DNA of 64,000 bases from Streptomyces rhizoryzae (GTDB lineage Bacteria; Actinomycetota; Actinomycetes; Streptomycetales; Streptomycetaceae), in contig NZ_JALMUV010000017.1 of the NCBI RefSeq assembly GCF_023155275.1, forward strand, positions 62,001 through 126,000. Direction: 5' to 3'. The number at the start of each line of letters is the position of its first letter. Positions within the stretch are counted from its first letter, which is position 1. Positions 44,537 through 52,717 of this stretch are shown here, piece by piece. Position numbers and translations under genes: made by a program. The notes under the pieces are model-generated. The model did no database searches and was not told the origin of the DNA. It worked only from the letters and a program-made list of their open reading frames with translations.

Positions 44537-46120
44537 ATGAGCGTGGACACCAGAACACCCCGCACACCTACGGGGGGACGCTCGTCGGGCTTCGACGACG
44601 AGCCGGTCCTGAGCTCGGTCAAGGTGCCGTGCGATCCCGCGCAGGTCATCGTCAACCACGCCAGCTTCCGCGTACAGCTCGCCGCCCCCGCGGCGGCCCG
44701 CCCGCTGGCCGAGACCGCGCGCGTCCCCGCCCTCCGCGGAGCGCCGCCCAGACGCCGCACGCCCGTGGTCTGGAGCGGTCGCACCGGACCGGGCGGCACC
44801 GGCGGCGCCACGACCCAGCTCCTGCACGCGGTCCGCGAGGCGGGCAACGGCCCGGACCCCGTACCGGCCGAGGACGTCGGCACCACCCAGGTCCTGCCCC
44901 GGATCCGGCTCGGCGACTCCCCCGCCTCCACGGTCGTCGGCCAGCGCGGCCCCGCCGACGGCGAGGACACCCTGCCGCGCGGCACCCGCGCGCTCCCCGG
45001 CCCGCTCGCCGTCCGCCGCTACGACGACGCCGACGACGGCCGCGACGACGACCGGTTCGAGGCCCGCGACCTCTACGACACCGGCTCCCGGCGCCGCGGC
45101 GGCGACAGCGTCCGGCACGCGTACTACCCCGGCCGCCGGATGAACCTCGGCGTCGTCCTTCTCCCCCTGCGCATCTTCCTCGGCCTGATCTCGGTCTACG
45201 CCGGGATGGGCAAGCTCTGCGACCCCGTCTACTTCGACGGCGGCCGGCGCGGCTCGATGGTCACCTGGCTGCTCTCCCTCAACCCCTGGGAACTGGCCGT
45301 CCCGCTGCGGGACTTCGCGGTCGCGCACCCGGTCGGCGCCGGGCTGACCGTGGCGTTCCTCCAGGTCGTGGTGGGCGTGCTGACGATCTGCGGACTGTGG
45401 CAGCGGGTCGCCGCCTCGTTCGGCGCGCTGCTCTCCGCCACGCTGCTGATGACCGTCAGCTGGCGCACCGTCCCCGCCTACGACGCGCCCGACATCATCT
45501 ACCTCGCCGCCTGGAGCCCGCTGATCATCGCGGGTGCCCCGGTCTACTCCATGGACGCCCGGCTCGCCGGGGAGGCGTGGCGGCGGCTGGGCCCGCGCGT
45601 CGAGATCGGCGCGCTGCGCCGCCGGGTGCTGCGCCGCGGGGCCGTGATGACCACGATGGTGGTCGGGCTGACCCTGCTCGTCGGCTCGCTGCTGGGCGGC
45701 GCCGTACGGACCGCGCGGGTGCCGACCGTGCCGCGGCCCGGCGAGCCCGCGATCAACAACCTCCCCGGCTCGCCGCTGCCCACCCCCGGCCACCGCGCCC
45801 CGCGCCCCGGCCACCACACCCCCGGCCGCCACGGCACCCCGTCGACCAGCGCCTCCCAGAAGGCGCACACGCCGGGTACGCCGTCCGCGTCGGCCCCCGG
45901 GACGCCGACGGCCGGCAGCCGCACCGGCGGTTCCACCCGCCGCCCCGGCGCGACCACCAGCGCCCCGCAGCAGTCGGCGCCGACCACCCGCGTCCCGCCC
46001 CGCAGCCAGGCCCCGGCCACCTCGGGCGGCACCGGCAGCGGCAGCACCGGCAGCTCCAGCAGCGGCACCCCCGGCGGCGACTCCGGCCGCGGCAGCACAC
46101 TGGGCGGCCTGCTGGGGTGA
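44537..46120 (+). CDS. DoxX family membrane protein with long disordered tails
   Basis: A 527-residue protein. A long polar N-terminal part (about 1-205) precedes a four-helix DoxX-like membrane domain (about 208-390; LRIFLGLISVYAGMGKL, VAFLQVVVGVLTICGLW, IIYLAAWSPLIIAG). A Ser/Thr/Pro/Gly-rich low-complexity tail (about 400-527) probably lies outside the cell. DoxX proteins are linked to thiol/oxidative stress complexes in mycobacteria; the role here is unknown. The ATG at 44537 has only a distant GGGGG; TAACCG/CGGTTA inverted repeats sit just upstream (44515-44535). Confidence 0.8.
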   Translation: MSVDTRTPRTPTGGRSSGFDDEPVLSSVKVPCDPAQVIVNHASFRVQLAAPAAARPLAETARVPALRGAPPRRRTPVVWSGRTGPGGTGGATTQLLHAVREAGNGPDPVPAEDVGTTQVLPRIRLGDSPASTVVGQRGPADGEDTLPRGTRALPGPLAVRRYDDADDGRDDDRFEARDLYDTGSRRRGGDSVRHAYYPGRRMNLGVVLLPLRIFLGLISVYAGMGKLCDPVYFDGGRRGSMVTWLLSLNPWELAVPLRDFAVAHPVGAGLTVAFLQVVVGVLTICGLWQRVAASFGALLSATLLMTVSWRTVPAYDAPDIIYLAAWSPLIIAGAPVYSMDARLAGEAWRRLGPRVEIGALRRRVLRRGAVMTTMVVGLTLLVGSLLGGAVRTARVPTVPRPGEPAINNLPGSPLPTPGHRAPRPGHHTPGRHGTPSTSASQKAHTPGTPSASAPGTPTAGSRTGGSTRRPGATTSAPQQSAPTTRVPPRSQAPATSGGTGSGSTGSSSSGTPGGDSGRGSTLGGLLG

Positions 46121-46154
46121 GGTGACCGAGCCCCGGCCCACCCGGGCCACGGCT

Positions 46155-46191
46155 GATGCCGCACCGCACCGAGGAGGTGGGGTGCGGCATC
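46155..46191. terminator. Terminator after the DoxX gene
   Basis: GATGCCGCACC (46155-46165) pairs with GGTGCGGCATC (46181-46191), 11 bp, between the converging DoxX and nucleotidyltransferase genes. Confidence 0.7.
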
Positions 46192-46434
46192 GGTGTGTGG
46201 GGGGGGAGGGGGTCGGGAGGCGGTAGGGGCGCGTCCGGGGGGCCGGGCGGCCGCTGGGGGCCGGGGGGGCCGGGCGGGGGACGCGGGGCCTCCGTGGCGC
46301 CGGGGAGGCGGCTCGCGGGGCGCTCAGGGGCCGGCGTCGGGGCGTCCGTGCTGGTGGGCGTCGTCGGTGCGCCCGGTGCATCCGGTGCGCCGGTGAGCCC
46401 GGTGCCGCGGGCGCGGGCGGTCGGCGGACGGCCG
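46192..46434. other. G-tract-rich non-coding spacer
   Basis: The plus strand is dominated by runs of three to nine G (for example 46199-46215 and 46255-46275). No gene is supported. The density of G-runs gives quadruplex-forming potential on the plus strand downstream of two converging genes. Confidence 0.4.
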
Positions 46435-47163
46435 TCAAAGGCCCTGGGCCGCCAGCTCCTTGGCCGCCTCGGTGAGGTCCTTGGCGGTGTCGATGGCGCG
46501 CCAGTAGGCGCCCTGGGGGAGCGGGTAGCCGGCCAGCCGGCGTTCCCGGGCCAGGCGCGGGAAGGTGGTGCGCTCGTGGTCACCGCGGTCCGGCAGCAGC
46601 GCGGTGAAGGCGGCGGAGAAGACGTAGACGCCCGCGTTGATCAAGTACGGGGAGGGCGGCGCCTCGATGAAGTCGAGGACGTGGCCGAAGGCGTCGGTCT
46701 CGACGACGCCCCAGGGGATGCGCGGGCGGGCCAGTGCCAGGGTGGCGGTGGCGTCGCGCTCGTGGTGGAAGTCGGCCATCTCACGGAGCGGGAAGCGGGT
46801 CCAGATGTCGCCGTTGGTGGCGTACCAGGGCTCGTCCGGGCGGGGCAGGAAACCGGCGGCGTACTTCAGGCCGCCGCCGCGGCCCAGCGGCTCGGTCTCG
46901 ACAACGGTCGTGGCCCGCAGGGGGAGTTCGGTGCGGTCCAGCCACTCCTGGAGGACCTCGGCGAGGTGGCCGCAGGAGATCACGGCGTCGGTGACGCCCT
47001 GCTCGGCGAGCCAGGTCAGCTGATGGCCGATGATCGGGGTTCCGGTACCGGGAATCTCGACCATCGGCTTGGGTCGGTCGTCGGTGTACGGGCGGAGGCG
47101 CGAGCCCTGGCCGCCGGCCAGGACCACGGCCTGCGTGGGGTGCGGATGCGAAGTGCCGGTCAT
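46435..47163 (-). CDS. Nucleotidyltransferase (NDP-sugar pyrophosphorylase type)
   Basis: A 242-residue sugar-1-phosphate nucleotidyltransferase. The nucleotide-binding loop AVVLAGGQGSRLRPYTDDRP is followed by KPMVEIPGTG, the sugar-binding region LGRGGGLKYAAGF, NGDIWTRFPL and a late INAGVYVFSAAF. It could make GDP-mannose or dTDP/UDP-hexose; specificity cannot be read. No C-terminal left-handed helix domain is present. TAGGGT lies seven bases before the ATG on the minus strand, so the transcript is likely leaderless. Confidence 0.87.
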   Translation of the reverse strand: MTGTSHPHPTQAVVLAGGQGSRLRPYTDDRPKPMVEIPGTGTPIIGHQLTWLAEQGVTDAVISCGHLAEVLQEWLDRTELPLRATTVVETEPLGRGGGLKYAAGFLPRPDEPWYATNGDIWTRFPLREMADFHHERDATATLALARPRIPWGVVETDAFGHVLDFIEAPPSPYLINAGVYVFSAAFTALLPDRGDHERTTFPRLARERRLAGYPLPQGAYWRAIDTAKDLTEAAKELAAQGL

Positions 47164-47194
47164 GGTTCGCACCCTATGCGGTGCGAAGGAGCGG

Positions 47195-47611
47195 TCACTG
47201 GGCGGCGGCCACGCCGGACGCGAAGGAGGTGTCGCAGACCGGGCGGGAGTACGCCTGGGCGCGGTGGGCGGCCCCGTACTTGGCGACCGCGGCGCGGCCG
47301 AGGGCACGGGCGATGGAGGCGCAGTGCCTGGCCAGCGAGGGCCGGGCGGTGGTGGCCTCCTGGAGGTGCGTCAGGGCGACGCCGGGGTCCTTCTCCTGGA
47401 GTTCGACCAGGAGGCGGTCCCGGAGGACGTCCTGGGCGGTCCGGGTGCCGGCCTTGGTGGAGACCTTCCCGGAGGACGCGGCGAGCACCTGCGACTCGGC
47501 GGCCTTCGACGACCACGGGACGCGGGTGACCGCGAGCGTCCCGGAGAGCACGAGGACCACGGGCAGGACGAGGGCGAGAGTTCGGCCGATACGGCGGGCT
47601 GCGGAGTTCAC
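47195..47611 (-). CDS. Secreted or membrane-anchored hypothetical protein
   Basis: A 138-residue protein with an N-terminal signal-like segment (TLALVLPVVLVLSGTLAV, about residues 11-28) and an extracytoplasmic helical domain. It contains two Cys (in LARHCASIARALGRAA and SRPVCDTSFASG) that could pair. The family appears conserved in streptomycetes next to this nucleotidyltransferase, but I know no function. The GTG at 47611 follows TACCAT by seven bases on the minus strand, again suggesting a leaderless mRNA. Confidence 0.7.
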   Translation of the reverse strand: MNSAARRIGRTLALVLPVVLVLSGTLAVTRVPWSSKAAESQVLAASSGKVSTKAGTRTAQDVLRDRLLVELQEKDPGVALTHLQEATTARPSLARHCASIARALGRAAVAKYGAAHRAQAYSRPVCDTSFASGVAAAQ

Positions 47612-47741
47612 GGTCGTGATGGTAGCGAGGAGTGATGATTTGGCGACATTTGGTCACCTTATCGGGGGACGGAATGGCTCGTCGGTGCGGTTGTTGGGTT
47701 GACGCACTGGTACGAAAAGCCGCTTCCCGGACCGGTTTCAG

Positions 47742-47769
47742 GGGGTTCCGCGACGGCGCGCGGAACCCC
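47742..47769 (-). terminator. Second hairpin downstream of msiK
   Basis: GGGGTTCCGCG (47742-47752) pairs perfectly with CGCGGAACCCC (47759-47769). Together with the 18-bp hairpin at 47815-47859 it forms a tandem terminator in the spacer after msiK. Confidence 0.6.
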
Positions 47770-47814
47770 GCGTCCGGGCCGGGAACACGGGCCCGCGGCG
47801 GCCCCGTTACGCGC

Positions 47815-47859
47815 CGCGGCGGCGGTGCGGGGGCGTGCCTACCCCGCACCGCCGCCGCG
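47815..47859 (-). terminator. Terminator of msiK
   Basis: A perfect 18-bp stem pairs 47815-47832 with 47842-47859 around a nine-base loop, about 30 bases beyond the msiK stop codon. Confidence 0.75.
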
Positions 47860-47890
47860 CCGAACACCGACCGGGCGGCTGCCGCGTCCG

Positions 47891-49021
47891 TCAGTCGGTC
47901 AGCCGCTCGCCTGTCGAGGTGGAGAAGACGTGGGTCTCGCCCGGCTGCGGCACGACGTGCAGTTCGGTGCCCTTGGCCGGGACCTGGCGGCCGTTGACCC
48001 GTACGACGAGGTCCTTCATCGCACCGCCGACCTCGGCCGTCCCGTACACGTAGCCGTCGGCGCCCAGCTCCTCGACGACGTTGACGGTGACCGCCAGGCC
48101 GGCCGGGGCGTCCGGCGACTCCTTGGCCAGCGACGCGGCGGCCCCGCCGCTCCCGGCCACGATGTCGAAGTGCTCGGGCCGGATGCCGACCGTCACCGTC
48201 CGGTCGCCCTCGGCGGCGGCCAGCGCCTCCCGGCTCACCGGGACGACGCTGTTGCCGAACTTCACGCCGCCGTCGGTGATCGGCACCTCGACGAGGTTCA
48301 TGGCCGGCGAGCCGATGAAGCCGGCGACGAAGAGGTTGGCCGGCCGGTCGTACATGTTGCGCGGCGAGTCGACCTGCTGGAGCAGCCCGTCCTTGAGGAC
48401 CGCGACCCGGTCGCCCATGGTCAGCGCCTCGACCTGGTCGTGGGTGACGTAGACCGTGGTGATGCCCAGGCGGCGCTGGAGGCCGGCGATCTGGGTACGG
48501 GTCTGGACGCGCAGCTTGGCGTCGAGGTTGGACAGCGGCTCGTCCATCAGGAAGACCTGCGGTTCGCGCACGATCGCGCGCCCCATCGCGACCCGCTGCC
48601 GCTGACCGCCGGAGAGCGCCTTGGGCTTGCGGCCCAGGTACTCCGTCAGGTCGAGCATCTTCGCCGCGTCCTCGACCTTCTGCCGGATCTCGGCCTTCGG
48701 CACGCCCGCGATCTTGAGGGCGAAGCCCATGTTGTCGGCGACGGTCATGTGCGGGTAGAGCGCGTAGTTCTGGAACACCATGGCGATGTCCCGGTCCTTG
48801 GGCGGCAGATGGGTGACGTCCCGGTCGCCGATGCGGATGGCGCCCTCGTTGACGTCCTCCAGCCCCGCGAGCATCCGCAGCGAGGTGGACTTCCCGCATC
48901 CGGAGGGTCCGACGAGGACGAGGAACTCGCCGTCCTCGATGGCGATGTCGAGCTTGTCGACGGCGGGCTTGTCGGCGCCCGGGTAGACCCGGGTCGCCTG
49001 GTCGTAGGTGACCGATGCCAT
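47891..49021 (-). CDS. msiK: Multiple sugar-import ABC ATPase MsiK
   Basis: A 376-residue ATPase that powers several carbohydrate ABC importers in Streptomyces (maltose, cellobiose/chitobiose and others). Its ATPase domain (residues 1-235) has Walker A GPSGCGKST, Q-loop VFQNYALYPHM, signature LSGGQRQR, Walker B VFLMDEPLSNLD and switch VTHDQVEAL. The C-terminal OB/TOBE regulatory domain has VGIRPEHFDI and VVNVVEELGADGYVYG. It stands alone without permease genes, as expected for the shared subunit. ATG 49021 has an AAGGGA site. Position near cysS-rlmB fits msiK of S. coelicolor. Confidence 0.94.
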   Translation of the reverse strand: MASVTYDQATRVYPGADKPAVDKLDIAIEDGEFLVLVGPSGCGKSTSLRMLAGLEDVNEGAIRIGDRDVTHLPPKDRDIAMVFQNYALYPHMTVADNMGFALKIAGVPKAEIRQKVEDAAKMLDLTEYLGRKPKALSGGQRQRVAMGRAIVREPQVFLMDEPLSNLDAKLRVQTRTQIAGLQRRLGITTVYVTHDQVEALTMGDRVAVLKDGLLQQVDSPRNMYDRPANLFVAGFIGSPAMNLVEVPITDGGVKFGNSVVPVSREALAAAEGDRTVTVGIRPEHFDIVAGSGGAAASLAKESPDAPAGLAVTVNVVEELGADGYVYGTAEVGGAMKDLVVRVNGRQVPAKGTELHVVPQPGETHVFSTSTGERLTD

Positions 49022-49241
49022 GGTGTGTCCCTTCACCGGCAGGAACGTGCCGGACGATCCGAGTAAAGGAGTGCGCGGCCGGCCCCGGGATTGGTGTAGT
49101 CCACAGCGCCGGCCGCTGGTGACGCTACCGGGGCGGGAGGCCGGTGTCAGCAGGCGGACGGCAGCAAAACCGGGACGGCGCTGCGCGTCCCCGCACAGGG
49201 CAACGGGCATCCGGCGCCTCTGGGTACACTTCTTCCGGTAC

Positions 49242-49315
49242 GCCTCCTTAGCTCAGCTGGTCAGAGCACCGCTCTTGTAAAGCGAAGGTCGTCGGTTCGA
49301 ATCCGACAGGGGGCT
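49242..49315 (+). tRNA. tRNA-Thr (anticodon TGT)
   Basis: A complete cloverleaf: acceptor GCCTCCT pairs with AGGGGGC (one T-G pair), D-arm GCTC/GAGC, anticodon loop CTTGTAA with TGT, T-arm GTCGG-TTCGAAT-CCGAC, discriminator T. No CCA is encoded. The anticodon stem has one C-A mismatch at its base. TACACT at 49225-49230 may be its -10 element. It marks the left edge of an accessory region, since tRNA 3' ends are common integration sites. Confidence 0.93.
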
Positions 49316-49387
49316 CTGTGCAGCAGGCCGCTGACCTGGGATTTCTTCCCCAGGGAGGCGCCTTACTCGGCCTCGGACTCCTCGTCC

Positions 49388-50110
49388 GGGGCCGGTACAG
49401 GAAGTTGTTGACGCGGTGCGGATCGGCCGCCAGCTCGGGGTCGTCGTGCTCCGGTGCCAGCGTCAGCGGCGCCCCGCTGGGCCAGCGCCCGACCATCTTC
49501 GCCGCCAGGAGGGCCTCCTCCTCGGCGCTGGAGCTGTGCGCGCGCAGGTACCGGCGCCAGGCCGCGACATTGGTGTGGATCTTGCGGACGGCCACGTAGG
49601 TCCCGTTGCGCCCCAGCACGTCGGGGCTGGGCGCGGGGGAAGGTTGCCGGTCTCGTCGGGGTAGCCGAGGAGGAACTCGCCGGCCTTGAGGGGGGTTTCC
49701 CGCGGGTTGGTGCCGGGCAGGCCGATGCCCTCGATGTGCGGATGGCTGATGCCGTCACGGAAGCCGAAGGTGGTGCGCCCGGTGGGGAGCTGGCGGACCT
49801 CCTGCTGCCAGACGACCCGGACACCGGGGGTGTCCTCGTAGGCGGCACGGGCCTGCTCCAGTTCCTCGGCCAGCTGTGCGGCGTCGGAGGAGAGGGTGCT
49901 CAGCGCGATGTGGACCTCGCCCGTGCCGAACGGTGTCTCCCAGTGGGCCGGTGCGCTCTCGCCCACGTCGCCGATCCGCTCCGCGCGAGCGGCCATGCCC
50001 TCGCGGAACGCCTGCGGAAAGCTGTCCAGCGACTCCCGGGGCACCCCCAGGGCCCGCAGTCCCTGGTAGGTGAACGCGACGGCCACCCAGGCGTCCCGGC
50101 TGCGGGTCCG
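49388..50110 (-). pseudogene. DyP-type peroxidase remnant
   Basis: A decayed copy of a dye-decolourising peroxidase. Recognisable pieces, reading along the minus strand, are VAFTYQGLRALGVPRESLDSF, GEVHIALSTLSSDAAQLAEEL, TTFGFRDGISHPHIEG (heme-site region) and, in a shifted frame, LGRNGTYVAVRKIHTNVAAW with KMVGRWPSGAPL. The frame changes near 49635 within a run of C. Both the N-terminal start and the C-terminal heme-binding end are missing; similarity stops a few dozen bases from the tRNA. It is likely a relic cut by insertion or deletion at the tRNA-linked site. Confidence 0.75.
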
Positions 50111-50538
50111 CGTCGGGCAGACCGCCCGAGGCCGGGAGGGGGACGGCCGCCCCTCCTCGTCCTCGGCGCAGGCATCCACTACCGCCCCGGCGCCCCCTAC
50201 ACCCACCACCTCGCGCGGCAGGGCCGCACCGTCCTCGCCGCGTCCTGCCCCACCCTCGCCCTCACCGACCCACCGGCACCCACCCCGCCCGCTGACCCCG
50301 TGACGCCGCCGTGCGCAGTCCCGCGCATCTCTTGGCCAACTGGCAGGCGGCAGGCCGCGGTTGGCGGGGTCGTTGCGGTTTCCGGAGGTTCGTGCGGACT
50401 TGGGGAAGGCCGGTGTCCACTTCGAAGCGGTCGCCGTCGGCGTCCGTGTCTGCTGGTCGGCGACGAAGCCTGGGCCGTTTGCGTGCGGTGGCGGGAGCGG
50501 TGGGGCGCTCGCGACCGGGATCGGCGGGCGATAGCGGT
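50111..50538. other. Region without a supported gene
   Basis: Mixed-composition DNA between the peroxidase remnant and the terminator of the accessory operon. Open frames exist on both strands (for example a plus-strand frame with an IHYRPGAPYTHHLARQGR-like stretch near 50170-50235) but none has a start with a ribosome site or a recognisable family. It may hold gene relics. Confidence 0.4.
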
Positions 50539-50567
50539 AAGGCTGCCAGGTGTTCCCCGGCAGCCTT
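50539..50567 (-). terminator. Terminator of the accessory operon
   Basis: AAGGCTGCC (50539-50547) pairs with GGCAGCCTT (50559-50567), 9 bp, about 25 bases beyond the stop of the last minus-strand gene. Confidence 0.6.
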
Positions 50568-50589
50568 GGCACTGGCGAACGCGTGGCCG

Positions 50590-51636
50590 TCAGACCTCTG
50601 TCAGCGTCGCAGCCAACCCCTGGAGCTCCTCCAGCACGGACAAGACCCGTAGGGAGGCCCGGAGGGCCGCATTGATCCGGCGGGCGGGGCGGCGGAGTTG
50701 GCGGCTGGAGGCGCTGAACAGACCGATCACCACCATGACTTCCTGGTAGGTTGCCGCCGCGGCCTGTGCTTCCAGGGGAACTCTGACGAGCTGCTCCAGG
50801 ATCCCCTCCACGCTGTCGGGCCATTTGCTGCGCGGCGTACTCCGCGCCCATTCCAGTAACGTCCGGAATGCGGCGACACTGGCTTCCACGCGCTCCGCGA
50901 AGCGCTCGGCCGCTGCCGCCAAGTCGTCGGCCGGCCCCTCCATGGCTTTGGCCAGACGATGGATCACGGGCATCTGCATGCTCAACGGAGCCCCGGGATG
51001 ATTGAGCCGGGCCAGGTCCTCGCCGAGCAGGGCCATCATCTCCCCGAGGTCCGTTGCGGCAGCCTCCAGATCGAAGAAGTCGCCGGAGATGGCCTCCAAC
51101 TGCGCCTCTGCTTCGACGAGCAGATCGAACATGCCGGGGGTGTCCTCGTCGCTTTCGGCGACGGGTTCCGCGGCAGGCCCGGGGGGCGTTCCCACAGGGA
51201 GAGAGGGGACGCTGTGGCCGCTCATCCCCTCCTCCAGGAGACCCGTCAGCTGCTGGCGGACGGTGACGATGTCGGCCCGTGAGGGGAACGGAATGCGAGG
51301 TACCGGCGTTCCGGGGCCCGGGAAGTGACCGGTCCCCTGCGTGACATGGACGGTGTACCGGCCGAGGGCATGGCGCATTCCCAGGCCGTAGGAAAGCTCG
51401 GCGTCGGGATCGCTGAGGTCTGCGACGACGACATCGACTTCCGTGAGCAGGCGCAGCAACTGGTCCCCGGGCAACCCCGCCTCTGCGAGGCTGTCGGCTC
51501 GCAGGAAGGTGAGACCGAGGTGCTCGCATACGGGACGCACGACGTCCTCGTAGAGCAGGGCGGAACGGCGCTGCACCTCGGGCATGCGCTGACCGGGAGG
51601 GGCGGGGCTTCCGCAGATGGCGAGACATGTGGGCAT
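50590..51636 (-). CDS. Deoxyribosyltransferase-like protein with helical C-terminus
   Basis: A 348-residue protein. Residues 1 to about 110 look like the nucleoside 2-deoxyribosyltransferase/TIR-like fold: PTCLAICGSPAPPGQRMPEV, then VVVADLSDPDAELSYGLGMR, HALGRYTVHVTQG. The usual catalytic YELG reads YGLG, so the Glu is missing at that position; another Glu lies three residues earlier. The C-terminal part (about 170-348) is predicted helical. Such domains act as NAD- or nucleotide-targeting effectors or sensors in conflict systems, which is an inference. ATG 51636 has AAGGA upstream. It is last in an operon with an excisionase-like gene and a STAND-like protein. Confidence 0.65.
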   Translation of the reverse strand: MPTCLAICGSPAPPGQRMPEVQRRSALLYEDVVRPVCEHLGLTFLRADSLAEAGLPGDQLLRLLTEVDVVVADLSDPDAELSYGLGMRHALGRYTVHVTQGTGHFPGPGTPVPRIPFPSRADIVTVRQQLTGLLEEGMSGHSVPSLPVGTPPGPAAEPVAESDEDTPGMFDLLVEAEAQLEAISGDFFDLEAAATDLGEMMALLGEDLARLNHPGAPLSMQMPVIHRLAKAMEGPADDLAAAAERFAERVEASVAAFRTLLEWARSTPRSKWPDSVEGILEQLVRVPLEAQAAAATYQEVMVVIGLFSASSRQLRRPARRINAALRASLRVLSVLEELQGLAATLTEV

Positions 51637-51710
51637 GGCAGGATCCTTTGCAGAAGATCTGGGTGGTGGCCCTGCCGGCCGCTGGGCGGCCGGCAGGGTG
51701 AGGGCGTGGC

Positions 51711-51983
51711 TCAGTCGAAGAGCGTCAGCGCCACTCCGTCGGCGACCTCGTCGGCGAAGACCGGACGCTCCTCGATGCCCAGCGCCTGCAGGAGGTCCAC
51801 GGTCAGTACCCGGTGGCGGCAACCCACCCGGACTGTCGGGCAGGGGAAGGCGTCCCTGGCCACCAGCCGGTATGCGGTGCCCAGGCACATACCGAACGCT
51901 CTGGCCGCTGTGCGCAGATCGACGCTGACCGGAAGGTTGAAGATCTCGCGGAAGGTGAGGGGGGTGTCGACGCGGCCCGTCAT
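51711..51983 (-). CDS. Excisionase-like helix-turn-helix protein
   Basis: A 90-residue DNA-binding protein of the MerR/excisionase type. The core SVDLRTAARAFGMCLGTAYR, LVARDAFPCPTVRVGCRHRV, LTVDLLQALG matches the small excisionase-like proteins seen in Streptomyces integrative elements and defence loci. It starts with ATG overlapping the stop of the preceding gene (ATGA) and has GGAGGGG as ribosome site. It could regulate the operon or bend DNA at an excision site; no integrase gene is present in the window. Confidence 0.75.
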   Translation of the reverse strand: MTGRVDTPLTFREIFNLPVSVDLRTAARAFGMCLGTAYRLVARDAFPCPTVRVGCRHRVLTVDLLQALGIEERPVFADEVADGVALTLFD

Positions 51984-52705
51984 CCGCCCCTCCGTACTCG
52001 CCGCAGGGAGATCCTTGCGACCTGGCGGCCCCGTCCCGAATACCCCACGCACGTAGCGGTGTCGGCCACGCCCCAGGTCCGGGCCAGCGCACCGAGGCGC
52101 ACTCCCTCGACGCGGTGAGCGGGGACGGTGATGCGCACCGTGGCCGAGAGACCAGGGGCGCGTGGAACGGGGTCGTAGTCCGCCTGCCAGTATCCTTCCG
52201 CGTCCGTTCCGACGAGAGTGCCGGCGCTCTCCACGTCATCCACGGCAGTCTCCCGGTGTACCGCGCGCCACACATTCCAGGCACGGCTGCAGGCTGTACG
52301 CAACACCGCCCCGCCAGGGTCGGGGTCATCGGCTCCGACGTCCGCCAGCGCTTCGAGGTAGCAGGTGACGAGCTCGGCCTCGACGTCTCCACGTTCGGCG
52401 CGAAAACTCCGGGTGATTCTGAAAGCGGTACTACGCAGCCCCGGCAGCCCCAGCCACACGGCTGCCGTCGGCCAATCGGACCCGTCGGCGCGGCAGCGGA
52501 CGCGGTCAGCGATCTGGCGCCAGAGGGACGCGCGTGCCGCAGGACACCCGGCACGGTCGTACAGCAGGTGGCGGGCCTCTGCCAGGGGCAGCGGCACACC
52601 GGCCTGTTCCGTACCGTCGAAGAGGCGTAAGGGGGGCGCCTGGTCATTGTCGGCGCACTGGCGCTCGATGGCGGCGAAGAGTCCGGGGTGAGAGGGAAGT
52701 GACAT
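51980..52705 (-). CDS. Hypothetical protein of the STAND operon
   Basis: A 241-residue protein I do not recognise with confidence. The N-terminal two thirds are helical and contain LRSTAFRITRSFRAERGDVE, ELVTCYLEALADV and AVLRTACSRAWNVWRAVHRE, somewhat like a sigma-factor-type helical bundle. The C-terminal part contains VRLGALARTWGVADTATCVG, a possible helix-turn-helix, and ends RISLRRVRRGG. GGAGGAG precedes its ATG. It follows the STAND-like gene by 12 bases and overlaps the excisionase-like gene by four, so it is made with them. It may be a regulator. Confidence 0.55.
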   Translation of the reverse strand: MSLPSHPGLFAAIERQCADNDQAPPLRLFDGTEQAGVPLPLAEARHLLYDRAGCPAARASLWRQIADRVRCRADGSDWPTAAVWLGLPGLRSTAFRITRSFRAERGDVEAELVTCYLEALADVGADDPDPGGAVLRTACSRAWNVWRAVHRETAVDDVESAGTLVGTDAEGYWQADYDPVPRAPGLSATVRITVPAHRVEGVRLGALARTWGVADTATCVGYSGRGRQVARISLRRVRRGG

Positions 52706-52717
52706 CGCTCCTCCTGA

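Noticed and set aside
47160..48899. Long minus-strand frame overlapping msiK in another phase
   Set aside because: MsiK in its own frame has all ATPase motifs; the alternative frame is low-complexity.
50070..50330. Possible plus-strand gene in the peroxidase remnant region
   Set aside because: Pro/Thr/Ser-rich without a ribosome site or family resemblance; it overlaps decayed DNA.
50590..52647. A single 685-codon minus-strand frame running through three genes
   Set aside because: Its first half is the wrong phase of the excisionase-like and hypothetical genes; only the part from the ATG at 51636 is protein-like.
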